Of a stretch of DNA of 64,000 nt, positions 53,803 through 63,345 are shown in pieces. Location of the stretch: the NCBI GenBank assembly GCA_021772055.1, contig JAETNR010000010.1, forward strand, positions 1-64,000, given 5' to 3'. Positions within the stretch are counted from its first letter, which is position 1; each line of letters opens with the position of its first letter. Below the pieces are notes generated by a model, which saw only the letters and a list, made by a program, of their open reading frames with translations, made no database searches and was not told the DNA's origin. Origin of the DNA: Blautia sp. (GTDB taxonomy: Bacteria > Bacillota > Clostridia > Lachnospirales > Lachnospiraceae). The translations under genes were made by a program, and so were the position numbers.

Positions 53803-55197
53803 ATGGAAAAAACAATGGAAAAAATCGTAGCTCTTGCAAAAGCCAGAGGTTTTGTCTATCCGGGCTCTGAAATTTATGGCGGACTTGCCAATACCTGGGA
53901 TTACGGCAACCTTGGCGTGGAGCTGAAGAATAATGTAAAACGAGCATGGTGGCAGAAATTTATCCAGGAATCCCCTTATAATGTAGGTGTGGACTGTGCT
54001 ATTTTGATGAATCCCCAGACATGGGTTGCTTCCGGACATCTCGGAGGATTTTCCGACCCTCTGATGGACTGTAAAGAATGCCATGAGCGTTTCCGTGCAG
54101 ATAAACTGATCGAGGATTTCTGTGAAGAACACGGGATCGAACTGGAGGGCAGTGTGGATGCCTGGTCTCAGGAGAAAATGATGTCCTTCATCAAAGAACA
54201 TGAGATTCCCTGCCCTACCTGCGGAAAACACAACTTTACGGATATCCGCCAGTTTAACCTGATGTTCAAGACCTTCCAGGGTGTTACGGAGGATGCGAAG
54301 AATACGGTATATCTGCGTCCTGAAACAGCACAGGGTATTTTCGTCAACTTTAAGAATGTACAGAGAACCTCCCGCAAGAAGATTCCCTTTGGTATCGGCC
54401 AGATCGGAAAATCTTTCCGTAACGAGATCACACCCGGCAACTTTACATTCCGTACCCGAGAATTTGAGCAGATGGAGTTGGAATTCTTCTGTGAGCCGGA
54501 TACAGACCTGGAATGGTTTGCATACTGGAAGAAATTCTGCCTTGACTGGCTGAGTTCCCTTGGTCTTAAAGAAGACGAAGTACGTTATCGTGACCATGAA
54601 AAAGAAGAATTAAGCTTTTACAGCAAGGCTACTACGGACGTGGAATTCCTGTTCCCATTCGGATGGGGCGAGCTGTGGGGGATTGCTGACAGAACCGATT
54701 ATGACCTGACCCAGCATCAGAATGTATCCGGCCAGGATATGAGCTATTTTGATGATGAGAAGAAAGAAAAATATGTTCCTTACGTCATCGAGCCGTCTCT
54801 GGGTGCAGACCGCATGGTGCTGGCATTCCTTTGCAGTGCTTATGATGAAGAAGTTCTGGATGCGGAGAAGAATGACGTTCGTACAGTTCTTCACTTCCAT
54901 CCCGTACTTGCTCCGGTGAAGATCGGCGTGCTTCCTCTTTCCAAGAAGTTGAATGAGGGTGCTGAAAAAATTTACCAGCAGCTTTCTAAGAAATATAACT
55001 GCGAATATGATGACAGAGGAAACATTGGCAAGCGTTACAGAAGACAGGATGAGATCGGCACTCCGTTCTGTATTACCTATGACTTTGAATCTGAGAATGA
55101 CGGTGCTGTTACAGTACGTGACCGTGATACCATGGAGCAGGTTCGTGTGAAAATCGACGAGTTGGATGCATATTTTGTAGATAAGTTTACATTTTAA
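53803..55197 (+). CDS. glyQS: Glycine--tRNA ligase, single-chain (alpha2) type
   Basis: Class II synthetase charging tRNA-Gly, 464 residues. Motifs: [22 protein letters not shown] at the N-terminus, motif 2 around [16 protein letters not shown] and [12 protein letters not shown], motif 3 [13 protein letters not shown], then the anticodon-binding domain ([17 protein letters not shown]). The frame opens at 53788, but the ATG at 53803 has GAGGAGA at the right distance. It is the eukaryote-like dimeric form, not the alpha2beta2 GlyQ/GlyS. Confidence 0.97.
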   Translation: MEKTMEKIVALAKARGFVYPGSEIYGGLANTWDYGNLGVELKNNVKRAWWQKFIQESPYNVGVDCAILMNPQTWVASGHLGGFSDPLMDCKECHERFRADKLIEDFCEEHGIELEGSVDAWSQEKMMSFIKEHEIPCPTCGKHNFTDIRQFNLMFKTFQGVTEDAKNTVYLRPETAQGIFVNFKNVQRTSRKKIPFGIGQIGKSFRNEITPGNFTFRTREFEQMELEFFCEPDTDLEWFAYWKKFCLDWLSSLGLKEDEVRYRDHEKEELSFYSKATTDVEFLFPFGWGELWGIADRTDYDLTQHQNVSGQDMSYFDDEKKEKYVPYVIEPSLGADRMVLAFLCSAYDEEVLDAEKNDVRTVLHFHPVLAPVKIGVLPLSKKLNEGAEKIYQQLSKKYNCEYDDRGNIGKRYRRQDEIGTPFCITYDFESENDGAVTVRDRDTMEQVRVKIDELDAYFVDKFTF

Positions 55198-55219
55198 GAT
55201 ATGCATATGAAATAAGAAG

Positions 55220-55257
55220 AGAAAAGAGGGCTCCCTGGCGGGCACTCTTTTCTTCTT
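55220..55257 (+). terminator. glyQS terminator
   Basis: AGAAAAGAG (55220-55228) pairs with CTCTTTTCT (55245-55253) around a GC-rich inner part, followed by TCTTT. It lies 25 bases before the next ATG. Confidence 0.7.
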
Positions 55258-55281
55258 TAAGGAAGGAGGAGAGGCTGCAGG

Positions 55282-57609
55282 ATGAAAGGAAGCAGAAAGT
55301 GGACTGCCCTGATCCTAACGGTGGTTCTTTGCTTTGCGCCTGTTTTTACTGTCCTTGGTGAAGATGTATTCGGGGATGGAGAGGCAGCGTGGGAAAACAG
55401 CTTTGCGGATGATTTCCGGGAAGAAGTGGATGAGGCGGTCTTTTCATCAGAGGAGACAGACCGGGGGACGGAAGAAGCTGCAGAGCTTACTGAATTTAGC
55501 GATGACGTTTCTGAAGAACTGCTCCAAAGTTCGGAAGGAGAAGATTTTGTCTGCAGGATTCCTCCGATCCGGCGGCCGGACGCCTTTACCCCCATTGGGA
55601 CCGGCTGTGATACGCCATCCCCGGAGGAAATTATTGCAGAAGCAGGACCCGGGCTGTTTACCGCAGGGGAAGAAGCAGAGGGAGTCAATGAATCCGATGC
55701 GGCAGCGCTTGCAAAAGCAGCGGAGGAGCTGCGCAGGGCCATGGTAAAGCGGGCGGGAAAAGTAAAGCTGTCGCTGAAACTTTCCTTTGAGATAGAGGAG
55801 GATGACTGGTTTTACATTGTTTACAGCCTACTTTTGATGGCTTTTGAGGAAACCGGAAATTCCTTTGAGGGCGATTATTTAAGATGGCAGTTCCAGGAAA
55901 CAGGTGAGAGTATGGTTTCGGTGGATGCGAAAGGGGCTTACCGGATTGAGCTGCCTTTTGTATTCTATACGACATATGCCCAGGAGCAGATGGTAACCCA
56001 GGCTGTAAACAGGGCATTGTCTGATATGGCAATCACGGATAAAATGCCTCCTTATCTGAGAATCAGGAAAATATATGACTATGTCTGCTCAACAGTAGTC
56101 TATGATGATATCCACGAATCCAATGCAGATTATGTACTGCAGTTTACTGCATACGGCGCAATCGTTGATCAGGCTGCAGTGTGCCAGGGGTATGCTGTCT
56201 TACTGTACCGTATGCTCATGGAGGCGGGGATTACAAACCGCATGATTCCCAGTGAAAGGCACATTTGGAACCTGGTCTATCTGCGGGGAATTTATTATTA
56301 TGTGGATGCCACCTGGGATTCTCAGGTGATCCCGGAACACTACCTTTATTTTCTGAAAGGCAGCCGATCCTTTGAGACGGATGCGGATCATATCAGGGAA
56401 ACGGATGATCTGTTCTGCGATTATAATTCAGAAGAATTCAGAAATGCTTATCCTGTCTCTCAGGCAGACTATATTGTCCTGGCGGAGGATACGCCTGAGA
56501 GCGGGGAATGCAGTCATGAATGGGGTGCGTGGAAAACCGTTTTAAAAGCAGACTGTGTGTCCGAAGGAATGAAGAGCAGAAGCTGTATGAAATGTGGTAT
56601 GGAAGATTATGCGTCCGTCCCGAAGACTGTTCATAAATGGAAGTATGCTCCGGTTGCCCGGAAAAATGTCCACAAAGCCAGATGTTCTGTCTGCGGGATA
56701 ACCAAAACACTGAAGTGTACATTTGTAAATGGAATCTGTACGAAATGTAAGGCGCAGCGTATTCCGGATGCTGTAAGGATTACAGGAATCCATTCCGCAG
56801 GATATAATAAGCTGAAGCTTACCTGGAGTGCAGTGGAGGGAGCTACCGGATATGAAATTGCTTATCTGAAGGGAAAGTCCTGGAAGACCATTGGGAAAAC
56901 CAGCAAAACCACATATCTTCACATCAGCAGCACAGCATATCCGGTAAAGACGGGAGTAACCTGTTATTTTCGCGTAAGGGCCTATTGTACAGTGAAGAAT
57001 CATACAACCTACGGAGCCTACTGCGCAAAAACCGGAGGAAAAGCCATTGCAGGAAGCCCTGCAATCATCAGTGTTCAGGCGAATGCCTATAATCGGATTA
57101 CCATTAAATGGAAGAGGATAGCCGGTGCAACCCATTATCTCATTTATAGAAAAAAAGGAGAGAAATGGGAACGGATCGCAACACTGCAGGGCGGAGACAT
57201 TACCAGCTACACCCATGTTTCTTCCAAAGAATATCCCATTGATGTAGGCACTGCCTATACCTATACAGTGCGCTCTTACACGAAGAGTGAAAATACCTAT
57301 GGGCTATTTGATAAAAAGGGAAGGAGTGCCAAGACCTCTTTGGAAAATACTTCTCTTTCCGTATCCAGATGTGAAAATGGCCTGAGAAATGCATGGAAAA
57401 GGGTAAATGGTGCAACAGGCTATCAGCTCCAGCGCTATAGCGGGGGCAAGTGGTCTGTGATCAAAAGCCTGGACTCCGGGACTTTATCTTATATAGATAC
57501 CACAGCTCAAAAAGGAGCAAGCTATCAGTATCGGATTCGGCCCTACCGGGTATTCCGGGGAAAGAGGGTCTATGGAAAATATTCACCTGTGAAGACGGTG
57601 AAACGCTGA
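55282..57609 (+). CDS. Secreted transglutaminase-like protein with Cys/His ribbons and three FN3-like repeats
   Basis: A 775-residue exported protein. Residues 1-27 are a signal peptide (basic start, WTALILTVVLCFAPVFTVLG). A long acidic stretch follows to about 140. Residues about 250-390 are a transglutaminase-like domain with the Cys-His-Asp triad C301 (AVCQGYA), H327 (RHIWN) and D342 (VDATWD). Residues 410-490 carry CxxC/HxW ribbon repeats (CSHEWGAW, RSCMKCGMEDY, ARCSVCG, ICTKCKAQ). Three FN3-like repeats end the protein (W-x-AVEGATGYEI type). There is no LPXTG or S-layer domain. Probably cell-wall associated; substrate unknown. Confidence 0.85.
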   Translation: MKGSRKWTALILTVVLCFAPVFTVLGEDVFGDGEAAWENSFADDFREEVDEAVFSSEETDRGTEEAAELTEFSDDVSEELLQSSEGEDFVCRIPPIRRPDAFTPIGTGCDTPSPEEIIAEAGPGLFTAGEEAEGVNESDAAALAKAAEELRRAMVKRAGKVKLSLKLSFEIEEDDWFYIVYSLLLMAFEETGNSFEGDYLRWQFQETGESMVSVDAKGAYRIELPFVFYTTYAQEQMVTQAVNRALSDMAITDKMPPYLRIRKIYDYVCSTVVYDDIHESNADYVLQFTAYGAIVDQAAVCQGYAVLLYRMLMEAGITNRMIPSERHIWNLVYLRGIYYYVDATWDSQVIPEHYLYFLKGSRSFETDADHIRETDDLFCDYNSEEFRNAYPVSQADYIVLAEDTPESGECSHEWGAWKTVLKADCVSEGMKSRSCMKCGMEDYASVPKTVHKWKYAPVARKNVHKARCSVCGITKTLKCTFVNGICTKCKAQRIPDAVRITGIHSAGYNKLKLTWSAVEGATGYEIAYLKGKSWKTIGKTSKTTYLHISSTAYPVKTGVTCYFRVRAYCTVKNHTTYGAYCAKTGGKAIAGSPAIISVQANAYNRITIKWKRIAGATHYLIYRKKGEKWERIATLQGGDITSYTHVSSKEYPIDVGTAYTYTVRSYTKSENTYGLFDKKGRSAKTSLENTSLSVSRCENGLRNAWKRVNGATGYQLQRYSGGKWSVIKSLDSGTLSYIDTTAQKGASYQYRIRPYRVFRGKRVYGKYSPVKTVKR

Positions 57610-57614
57610 GAATC

Positions 57615-57645
57615 AAAAAAACAGCCGGGTTCCGGCTGTTTTTTT
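57615..57645. terminator. Bidirectional terminator
   Basis: AAAAAAACAGCCGG (57615-57628) pairs with CCGGCTGTTTTTTT (57632-57645). It lies between the secreted transglutaminase gene and the convergent epimerase gene. Confidence 0.9.
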
Positions 57646-57658
57646 CATGATAAATGGA

Positions 57659-58537
57659 CTAAAAGATCCTGATCAGATAGGAAGCCTCAAAGGTTTCCGC
57701 CGGTTTCAGTGTATTGATGCCCGGCTTTTCTTCAAGAGAACCTGTGTATCCGCAGTTGTCGCAGCGCCCCATCCATGGCTCCAGGCAGACAAAGGGAGCA
57801 CCTGGGACAGACCAGACACCGAAATTGGGAAAACCTTCGCAGCGAAGCTCCACATAAGGGCTTCCATCCGGCAGCAGGATCCCCGCACAGGAAATCTGGC
57901 TGTTGTCAAAGACTAATGCATCATGGTCAAATAAATGAGAATCTAATGGGCAGGTTCTGCAGGACAGGGAAAGCTCCCGGACAGCTCCTTCCTCTACCGT
58001 TCCGGAAGCAGGATCCAAAAGGGAGTACACCAGGGAATCCTGTCCTTCAAATATCAGGGAGTAGTCCTCATAAGCCGTATCAGGAAGAACCGGTACCCGG
58101 AAAGCGGGATGCCCTCCGATGGTAAAATACATAGAAGAACTGCTTCTATTCAGGACTTTCCAGCAGATCCGCACTTCCTGTCCCGAGAGGATATGGGTGA
58201 TCTGCAAAGTAAAATCAAAGGGATAGACAGCCCTGGTTGCTTCTGAGGAATGCATTTCGTGGGTCACCAAAAGAGGAGAACTTTCTATGCAGGCAAATTC
58301 CGTATCCCTTGCAAAGCCATGCTGTTTAGAGGGATACTCCTTCCCTTCAACTGTATAGCGGTCCAGATAATGCCGGCCTACATTGGGGAAGAGAACAGGA
58401 GCGTGTCGTTTCCAGTAAGCAGGATCCGCCTGCCAGATGACCTCACGCTCCTTTTTTTTGTCATAGATGCTCACCAGTTCTGCACCTGCATCTGCAACAC
58501 CTACACGCAAAAATTCATTTTCTAAAGTATGTATCAT
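57659..58537 (-). CDS. Aldose 1-epimerase family protein (LacX/YeaD-like)
   Basis: A 292-residue beta-sandwich sugar mutarotase-like protein. Segments IHTLENEFLRVGVADAGAEL, VLFPNVGRH, GFARDTEF, FTIGGHPAFRVP and LEPWMGRCD match the Aldose_epim/LacX group; the conserved His residues in KQHGFARD and GGHPAF are kept. The frame extends to 58669, but the ATG ending at 58537 has AGGAGG upstream and is where homology begins. Substrate is unknown; hexose-phosphate or galactose mutarotation is plausible beside a phosphofructokinase gene. Confidence 0.88.
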   Translation of the reverse strand: MIHTLENEFLRVGVADAGAELVSIYDKKKEREVIWQADPAYWKRHAPVLFPNVGRHYLDRYTVEGKEYPSKQHGFARDTEFACIESSPLLVTHEMHSSEATRAVYPFDFTLQITHILSGQEVRICWKVLNRSSSSMYFTIGGHPAFRVPVLPDTAYEDYSLIFEGQDSLVYSLLDPASGTVEEGAVRELSLSCRTCPLDSHLFDHDALVFDNSQISCAGILLPDGSPYVELRCEGFPNFGVWSVPGAPFVCLEPWMGRCDNCGYTGSLEEKPGINTLKPAETFEASYLIRIF

Positions 58538-58568
58538 GGGAAAACCTCCTATAATATCCTTGTGTATG

Positions 58569-58588
58569 TTGTGCATATTATAGCACAA
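58569..58588 (-). promoter_or_regulatory. Epimerase promoter with inverted-repeat operator candidate
   Basis: On the minus strand an extended -10 (TGC-TATAAT; hexamer 58582-58577) lies inside the inverted repeat TTGTGC (58569-58574) - 8 bases - GCACAA (58583-58588). The -35 is poor. A repressor bound to the dyad would cover the -10. Confidence 0.5.
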
Positions 58589-58634
58589 ATTATGAAAAAA
58601 AGCGAGAAGGCTATATAAAAATCTACAATTTTTA

Positions 58635-58663
58635 TTGACTTTAATAATGGGATTTGTTAAAAT
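58635..58663 (+). promoter_or_regulatory. Phosphofructokinase promoter (extended -10)
   Basis: TTGACT (58635-58640), a 17-base spacer, TAAAAT (58658-58663), with TG at 58655-58656. Confidence 0.75.
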
Positions 58664-58700
58664 TGTCAATTATAGGCCGTTGCAGAGGAGGAAAAAGACT

Positions 58701-59954
58701 ATGGCAAAGAAAAGAAACATCATTGTAGGACAGTCAGGTGGCCCTACTTCTGTTATTAACTCCAGTCTCGCAGGCGTTTATAAGAACGCCATTGAGAGAG
58801 GCTTTGATAAGGTGTATGGTATGCTTCATGGTGTTCAGGGATTGCTGGATGAGCAGTATATTGACCTTTCCACACAGATCCATTCCGAACTGGATATCGA
58901 GCTTTTGAAGAGAACACCTTCCGCATTTTTAGGTTCCTGCCGTTTTAAACTTCCGGAAATCCACGAGGACAGGGCTATTTATGAGAAGATCTTTCAGATT
59001 CTGAATAAATTGGAAATAGAGGCGTTTATTTACATCGGTGGAAATGATTCCATGGATACGATTAAGAAACTGTCTGATTATGCAATTCTTACAGGCCATT
59101 CCCAGAAATTTTTAGGTGTACCCAAGACCATTGACAATGATCTGGCTTTAACAGACCATACTCCGGGATTCGGAAGCGCTGCCAAGTACATCGGCGCATC
59201 TACCAAGGAAGTGATCCGTGATGCAGAGGGACTTACCTATAAGAAAAACATGATTACCATTATGGAGATTATGGGACGAAATGCAGGATGGCTGACAGGC
59301 GCTACGGCACTGGCCAAGACAGAGGACTGTGACGGGCCGGATCTTATCTACCTGCCGGAAGTTCCTTTTGATCTGGATAAATTTCTGGTTAAGGTAAAAG
59401 AGCTTTTGAAGAAAAAATCATCTATCGTGGTCGTTGTTTCAGAAGGAATCAAGCTTGCAGACGGCCGTTATGTTGGCGAGCTTGGAAGCATGGGTGATTA
59501 CGTGGATGCATTTGGACATAAACAGCTTCAGGGCACTGCCACATATCTGGCAAACTTCCTTTCCGCAGAGTGCAACTGCAAAACAAGAGCCGTAGAACTT
59601 TCCACATTGCAGAGAAGTGCTTCCCATATGGCATCCAGGGTGGATATTGATGAAGCATTCATGGTAGGCGGTGCCGCAGTTAAGGCTGCGGATGAGGGAG
59701 ACACCGGCAAAATGGTTGTAATCGACCGTGTTTCCGATGATCCGTATATGGCAGCAACCGGTATCTATGATGTACACCGCATTGCAAATGAAGAGAAGTT
59801 GGTTCCAAGAAACTGGATGAACAAAGATGCAACCTACGTGACCAAAGATTTTATTGACTATATCAAACCTTTGATCCAGGGAGATTACCAGCCGATTATG
59901 GTAAATGGTCTGCCAAGACATCTTGTTTTAAATTTGAAGAAAAAGAGATCATAA
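58701..59954 (+). CDS. pfp: 6-phosphofructokinase, probably pyrophosphate-dependent
   Basis: Interconverts fructose-6-phosphate and fructose-1,6-bisphosphate; 417 residues, longer than the 320-residue bacterial ATP enzyme. QSGGPTSVIN marks the N-terminus. The phosphoryl-donor loop reads G113-G-N-D116-S and the catalytic block P141-K142-TIDND with D145. An Asp after the loop position that is Gly in ATP enzymes, together with the Lys of PKTIDND, is the pattern of PPi-dependent PFKs; donor choice is inferred. The frame opens at 58635 within the promoter; the ATG at 58701 follows GAGGAGG. Confidence 0.9.
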   Translation: MAKKRNIIVGQSGGPTSVINSSLAGVYKNAIERGFDKVYGMLHGVQGLLDEQYIDLSTQIHSELDIELLKRTPSAFLGSCRFKLPEIHEDRAIYEKIFQILNKLEIEAFIYIGGNDSMDTIKKLSDYAILTGHSQKFLGVPKTIDNDLALTDHTPGFGSAAKYIGASTKEVIRDAEGLTYKKNMITIMEIMGRNAGWLTGATALAKTEDCDGPDLIYLPEVPFDLDKFLVKVKELLKKKSSIVVVVSEGIKLADGRYVGELGSMGDYVDAFGHKQLQGTATYLANFLSAECNCKTRAVELSTLQRSASHMASRVDIDEAFMVGGAAVKAADEGDTGKMVVIDRVSDDPYMAATGIYDVHRIANEEKLVPRNWMNKDATYVTKDFIDYIKPLIQGDYQPIMVNGLPRHLVLNLKKKRS

Positions 59955-59960
59955 GAAATA

Positions 59961-59988
59961 GAGGGCTGTCTTTGACAGCCCTCATTTT
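59961..59988. terminator. Terminator between pfp and sigG
   Basis: GAGGGCTGTC (59961-59970) pairs with GACAGCCCTC (59974-59983) with a TTT loop, followed by ATTTTAT on the plus strand. It lies immediately beside the sigG stop codon and serves at least pfp. Confidence 0.82.
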
Positions 59989-59989
59989 A

Positions 59990-60769
59990 TTAGGGACGCA
60001 GATAGTTTTTCATGGCTTTTAAGGCGCTCTTTTCCAGCCTGCTTACCTGAGCCTGGGAGATTCCGATCTCATCGGCTACCTCCATTTGGGTCTTGCCTTC
60101 GTAAAAACGCAGTTCAATAATGTGTCGTTCCCGCTCACCAAGGCGCTGCATGGCCTCCCGAAGGGAAAGATCTTCGATCCAGCGTTCCTCCCGGTTCTTT
60201 TTGTCACTGATCTGATCCATTACATAGAGGGTATCGCCCCCTTCCGTATACACCGGCTCAAAAAGGCTTACAGGGTTCTGGATGGCATCCAGGGCATAGA
60301 CGATCATTTCTTTTTCAATGCCGATCTCCTGGGCAATTTCTGTAATGGTGGGCTCCTTGTCATGATTTCGGATATAATTTTCTTTCGCATAGATGGCTTT
60401 GTAGGCAATGTCACGCAAAGAGCGGCTAACCCGGATGGAATTGTTGTCTCTGAGATAACGCCGGATTTCTCCGATGATCATGGGGACTGCATATGTGGAA
60501 AATTTCACATTCAATGTGGTATCAAAGTTGTCGATTGCTTTCATAAGTCCGATACAGCCGATCTGGAATAAGTCGTCGGCGTTTTCGCTGCTGTTCTGGA
60601 AACGTTTGATTACGCTTAATACCAGCCTTAAATTTCCTTTGATGTACAGTTCGCGGGCTTCTGTGTCGCCATTCTTGATTCTGCGGAATAGTTCCTCCTT
60701 TTCTTCGGCCTTCAGTATGGGAAGTTTTGAGGTGTTTACCCCGCAAATTTCTACTTTATTAAGCGCCAT
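59990..60769 (-). CDS. sigG: Forespore sigma factor SigG
   Basis: RNA polymerase sigma factor for late forespore transcription; 259 residues. The N-terminal NKVEICGVNTSKLPIL box is specific to SigG. Region 2 shows DDLFQIGCIGLMKAIDNFD and FSTYAVPMIIGEIRRYLRD, and region 4 ends with ISQAQVSRLEKSALKAMKNYL. AAGGAGGATAATTCAG precedes the ATG. spoIIGA and sigE are not adjacent here. The gene is strong evidence that the lineage can form, or has formed, endospores. Confidence 0.96.
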   Translation of the reverse strand: MALNKVEICGVNTSKLPILKAEEKEELFRRIKNGDTEARELYIKGNLRLVLSVIKRFQNSSENADDLFQIGCIGLMKAIDNFDTTLNVKFSTYAVPMIIGEIRRYLRDNNSIRVSRSLRDIAYKAIYAKENYIRNHDKEPTITEIAQEIGIEKEMIVYALDAIQNPVSLFEPVYTEGGDTLYVMDQISDKKNREERWIEDLSLREAMQRLGERERHIIELRFYEGKTQMEVADEIGISQAQVSRLEKSALKAMKNYLRP

Positions 60770-60876
60770 CTGAATTATCCTCCTTATCTTCTTTTGCTAT
60801 TAGAAATGATTCTCAGATGGGAGGATAAATATTCTTTTTCCGGGAAAATATAAAAAATATAAGCCCTTGACAAAAT

Positions 60877-61140
60877 TCAGACGGACTGTTCTTTATGAAA
60901 ACATTTTTCTTCCTCGATTTCTACCAGGATGATGTCATCGCCGATCTGGCAGATGCATTCCCAGGGAATAATATACTCATTTTCCCTGCCGAACAGGCCG
61001 CAGAATCTGCCCGGACCGGGGACGATCAATGCAGTAAGACGCCCGGTTTTGCAGTCAAAATCCACATCGGCAGGACATCCCAGGCTGCGGCAGGTACAGG
61101 TATTGATGACTTCCTTTTGTTTCAACTCACATATTCGCAT
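60877..61140 (-). CDS. YlmC/YmxH family sporulation protein
   Basis: An 87-residue PRC-barrel-like protein. The pattern MRICELKQKEVINTCTCRSLG near the start and FGRENEYIIPWECICQIGDDIILVE near the end match YlmC/YmxH. Its exact role in sporulation is unknown. It lies 107 bases upstream of sigG on the same strand and next to nrdR, an arrangement common in Clostridia. Confidence 0.88.
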   Translation of the reverse strand: MRICELKQKEVINTCTCRSLGCPADVDFDCKTGRLTALIVPGPGRFCGLFGRENEYIIPWECICQIGDDIILVEIEEEKCFHKEQSV

Positions 61141-61202
61141 AGGAAAACCTGCATTTTTTTATTATTTATTCGGGAAACAGGAGAAATATGCAGACCTATT
61201 TA

Positions 61203-61232
61203 TTGACAGAGGCGGAAAAAATAAAGTATAAT
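61203..61232 (+). promoter_or_regulatory. nrdR promoter
   Basis: TTGACA (61203-61208), an 18-base spacer, TATAAT (61227-61232): consensus hexamers. Confidence 0.8.
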
Positions 61233-61270
61233 GATAAAAATATAAGAAACCCGGGAAGCGAGGGGAGAAC

Positions 61271-61726
61271 GTGATGAGATGTCCATTTTGTAATCAGGAT
61301 AATACGAAGGTTGTGGATTCCAGGCCGGTGGAGGATACCAATTCCATTCGGCGAAGAAGAATGTGCGATGTCTGCGGCAAACGTTTCACTACCTATGAGA
61401 AGGTAGAAACCATTCCGCTGAGCGTGATCAAGAAGGATCAGAACAGAGAACAGTATGACAGGGAGAAACTTCAGGCAGGGATTTTAAGAGCCTGTTATAA
61501 GAGACCGATTCCCATTGAGAAGATTGAAGGGATGATTGATTCCATTGAAGGAGTGATCTTTAATACAGAAGACCGGGAAATTCCAAGCACCAGGATCGGG
61601 GAAGTGGTGATGGAGCACATGAAGGATCTGGATGCAGTGGCATATGTAAGATTTGCATCCGTTTACCGGGAGTTTAAAGATGTCAGCACCTTCATGGATG
61701 AACTGAAGAAGTTTATGGAACCGTAA
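61271..61726 (+). CDS. nrdR: Transcriptional repressor NrdR
   Basis: Zinc-ribbon/ATP-cone repressor of ribonucleotide reductase genes, 151 residues. The ribbon is MRCPFCNQDNTKVVDSR ... RRRMCDVCGKRFTTYE; the ATP-cone domain follows (VIKKDQNREQYDREKLQAGILRACYKRPI). AGGGGAGAACGTG precedes the ATG. It would regulate RNR expression, linking to nrdG at 42.5 kb, but I did not find an NrdR box near nrdG. Confidence 0.96.
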   Translation: MMRCPFCNQDNTKVVDSRPVEDTNSIRRRRMCDVCGKRFTTYEKVETIPLSVIKKDQNREQYDREKLQAGILRACYKRPIPIEKIEGMIDSIEGVIFNTEDREIPSTRIGEVVMEHMKDLDAVAYVRFASVYREFKDVSTFMDELKKFMEP

Positions 61727-61740
61727 AATGCATAAAAACA

Positions 61741-61770
61741 GCACCGGAGGATTCTCCGGTGCCTTTTTTT
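61741..61770. terminator. Terminator between nrdR and gdhA
   Basis: GCACCGGAG (61741-61749) pairs with CTCCGGTGC (61754-61762), then CTTTTTTT. It ends nrdR; the minus-strand side is less U-rich. Confidence 0.85.
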
Positions 61771-61800
61771 ACTGCTGTGTATTACGTGGCGGCTAATGAA

Positions 61801-63210
<1,410 letters not shown>

Positions 63211-63345
63211 GAGGGAGAAGAAAATTTTTTAAAAGCTTGCGAAAAGGTTCCAAATATGAGATTATATTAGGAAAAGTCCCTCCGCGGGAAAAGATATGGA
63301 TACGGAGGGAAGTGGATTCAGGATGAAAGTAAGGAGTGTGAAAAA

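Noticed and set aside
60867-60872. TTGACA on the plus strand near 60867
   Set aside because: No suitable -10 follows and no plus-strand gene starts until nrdR, which has its own consensus promoter at 61203.
60770-60876. SigF/SigG-type promoter before sigG
   Set aside because: A GAATA and a later CATTTCTA occur on the minus strand, but the spacing is about 21 bases and the match is too weak to call.
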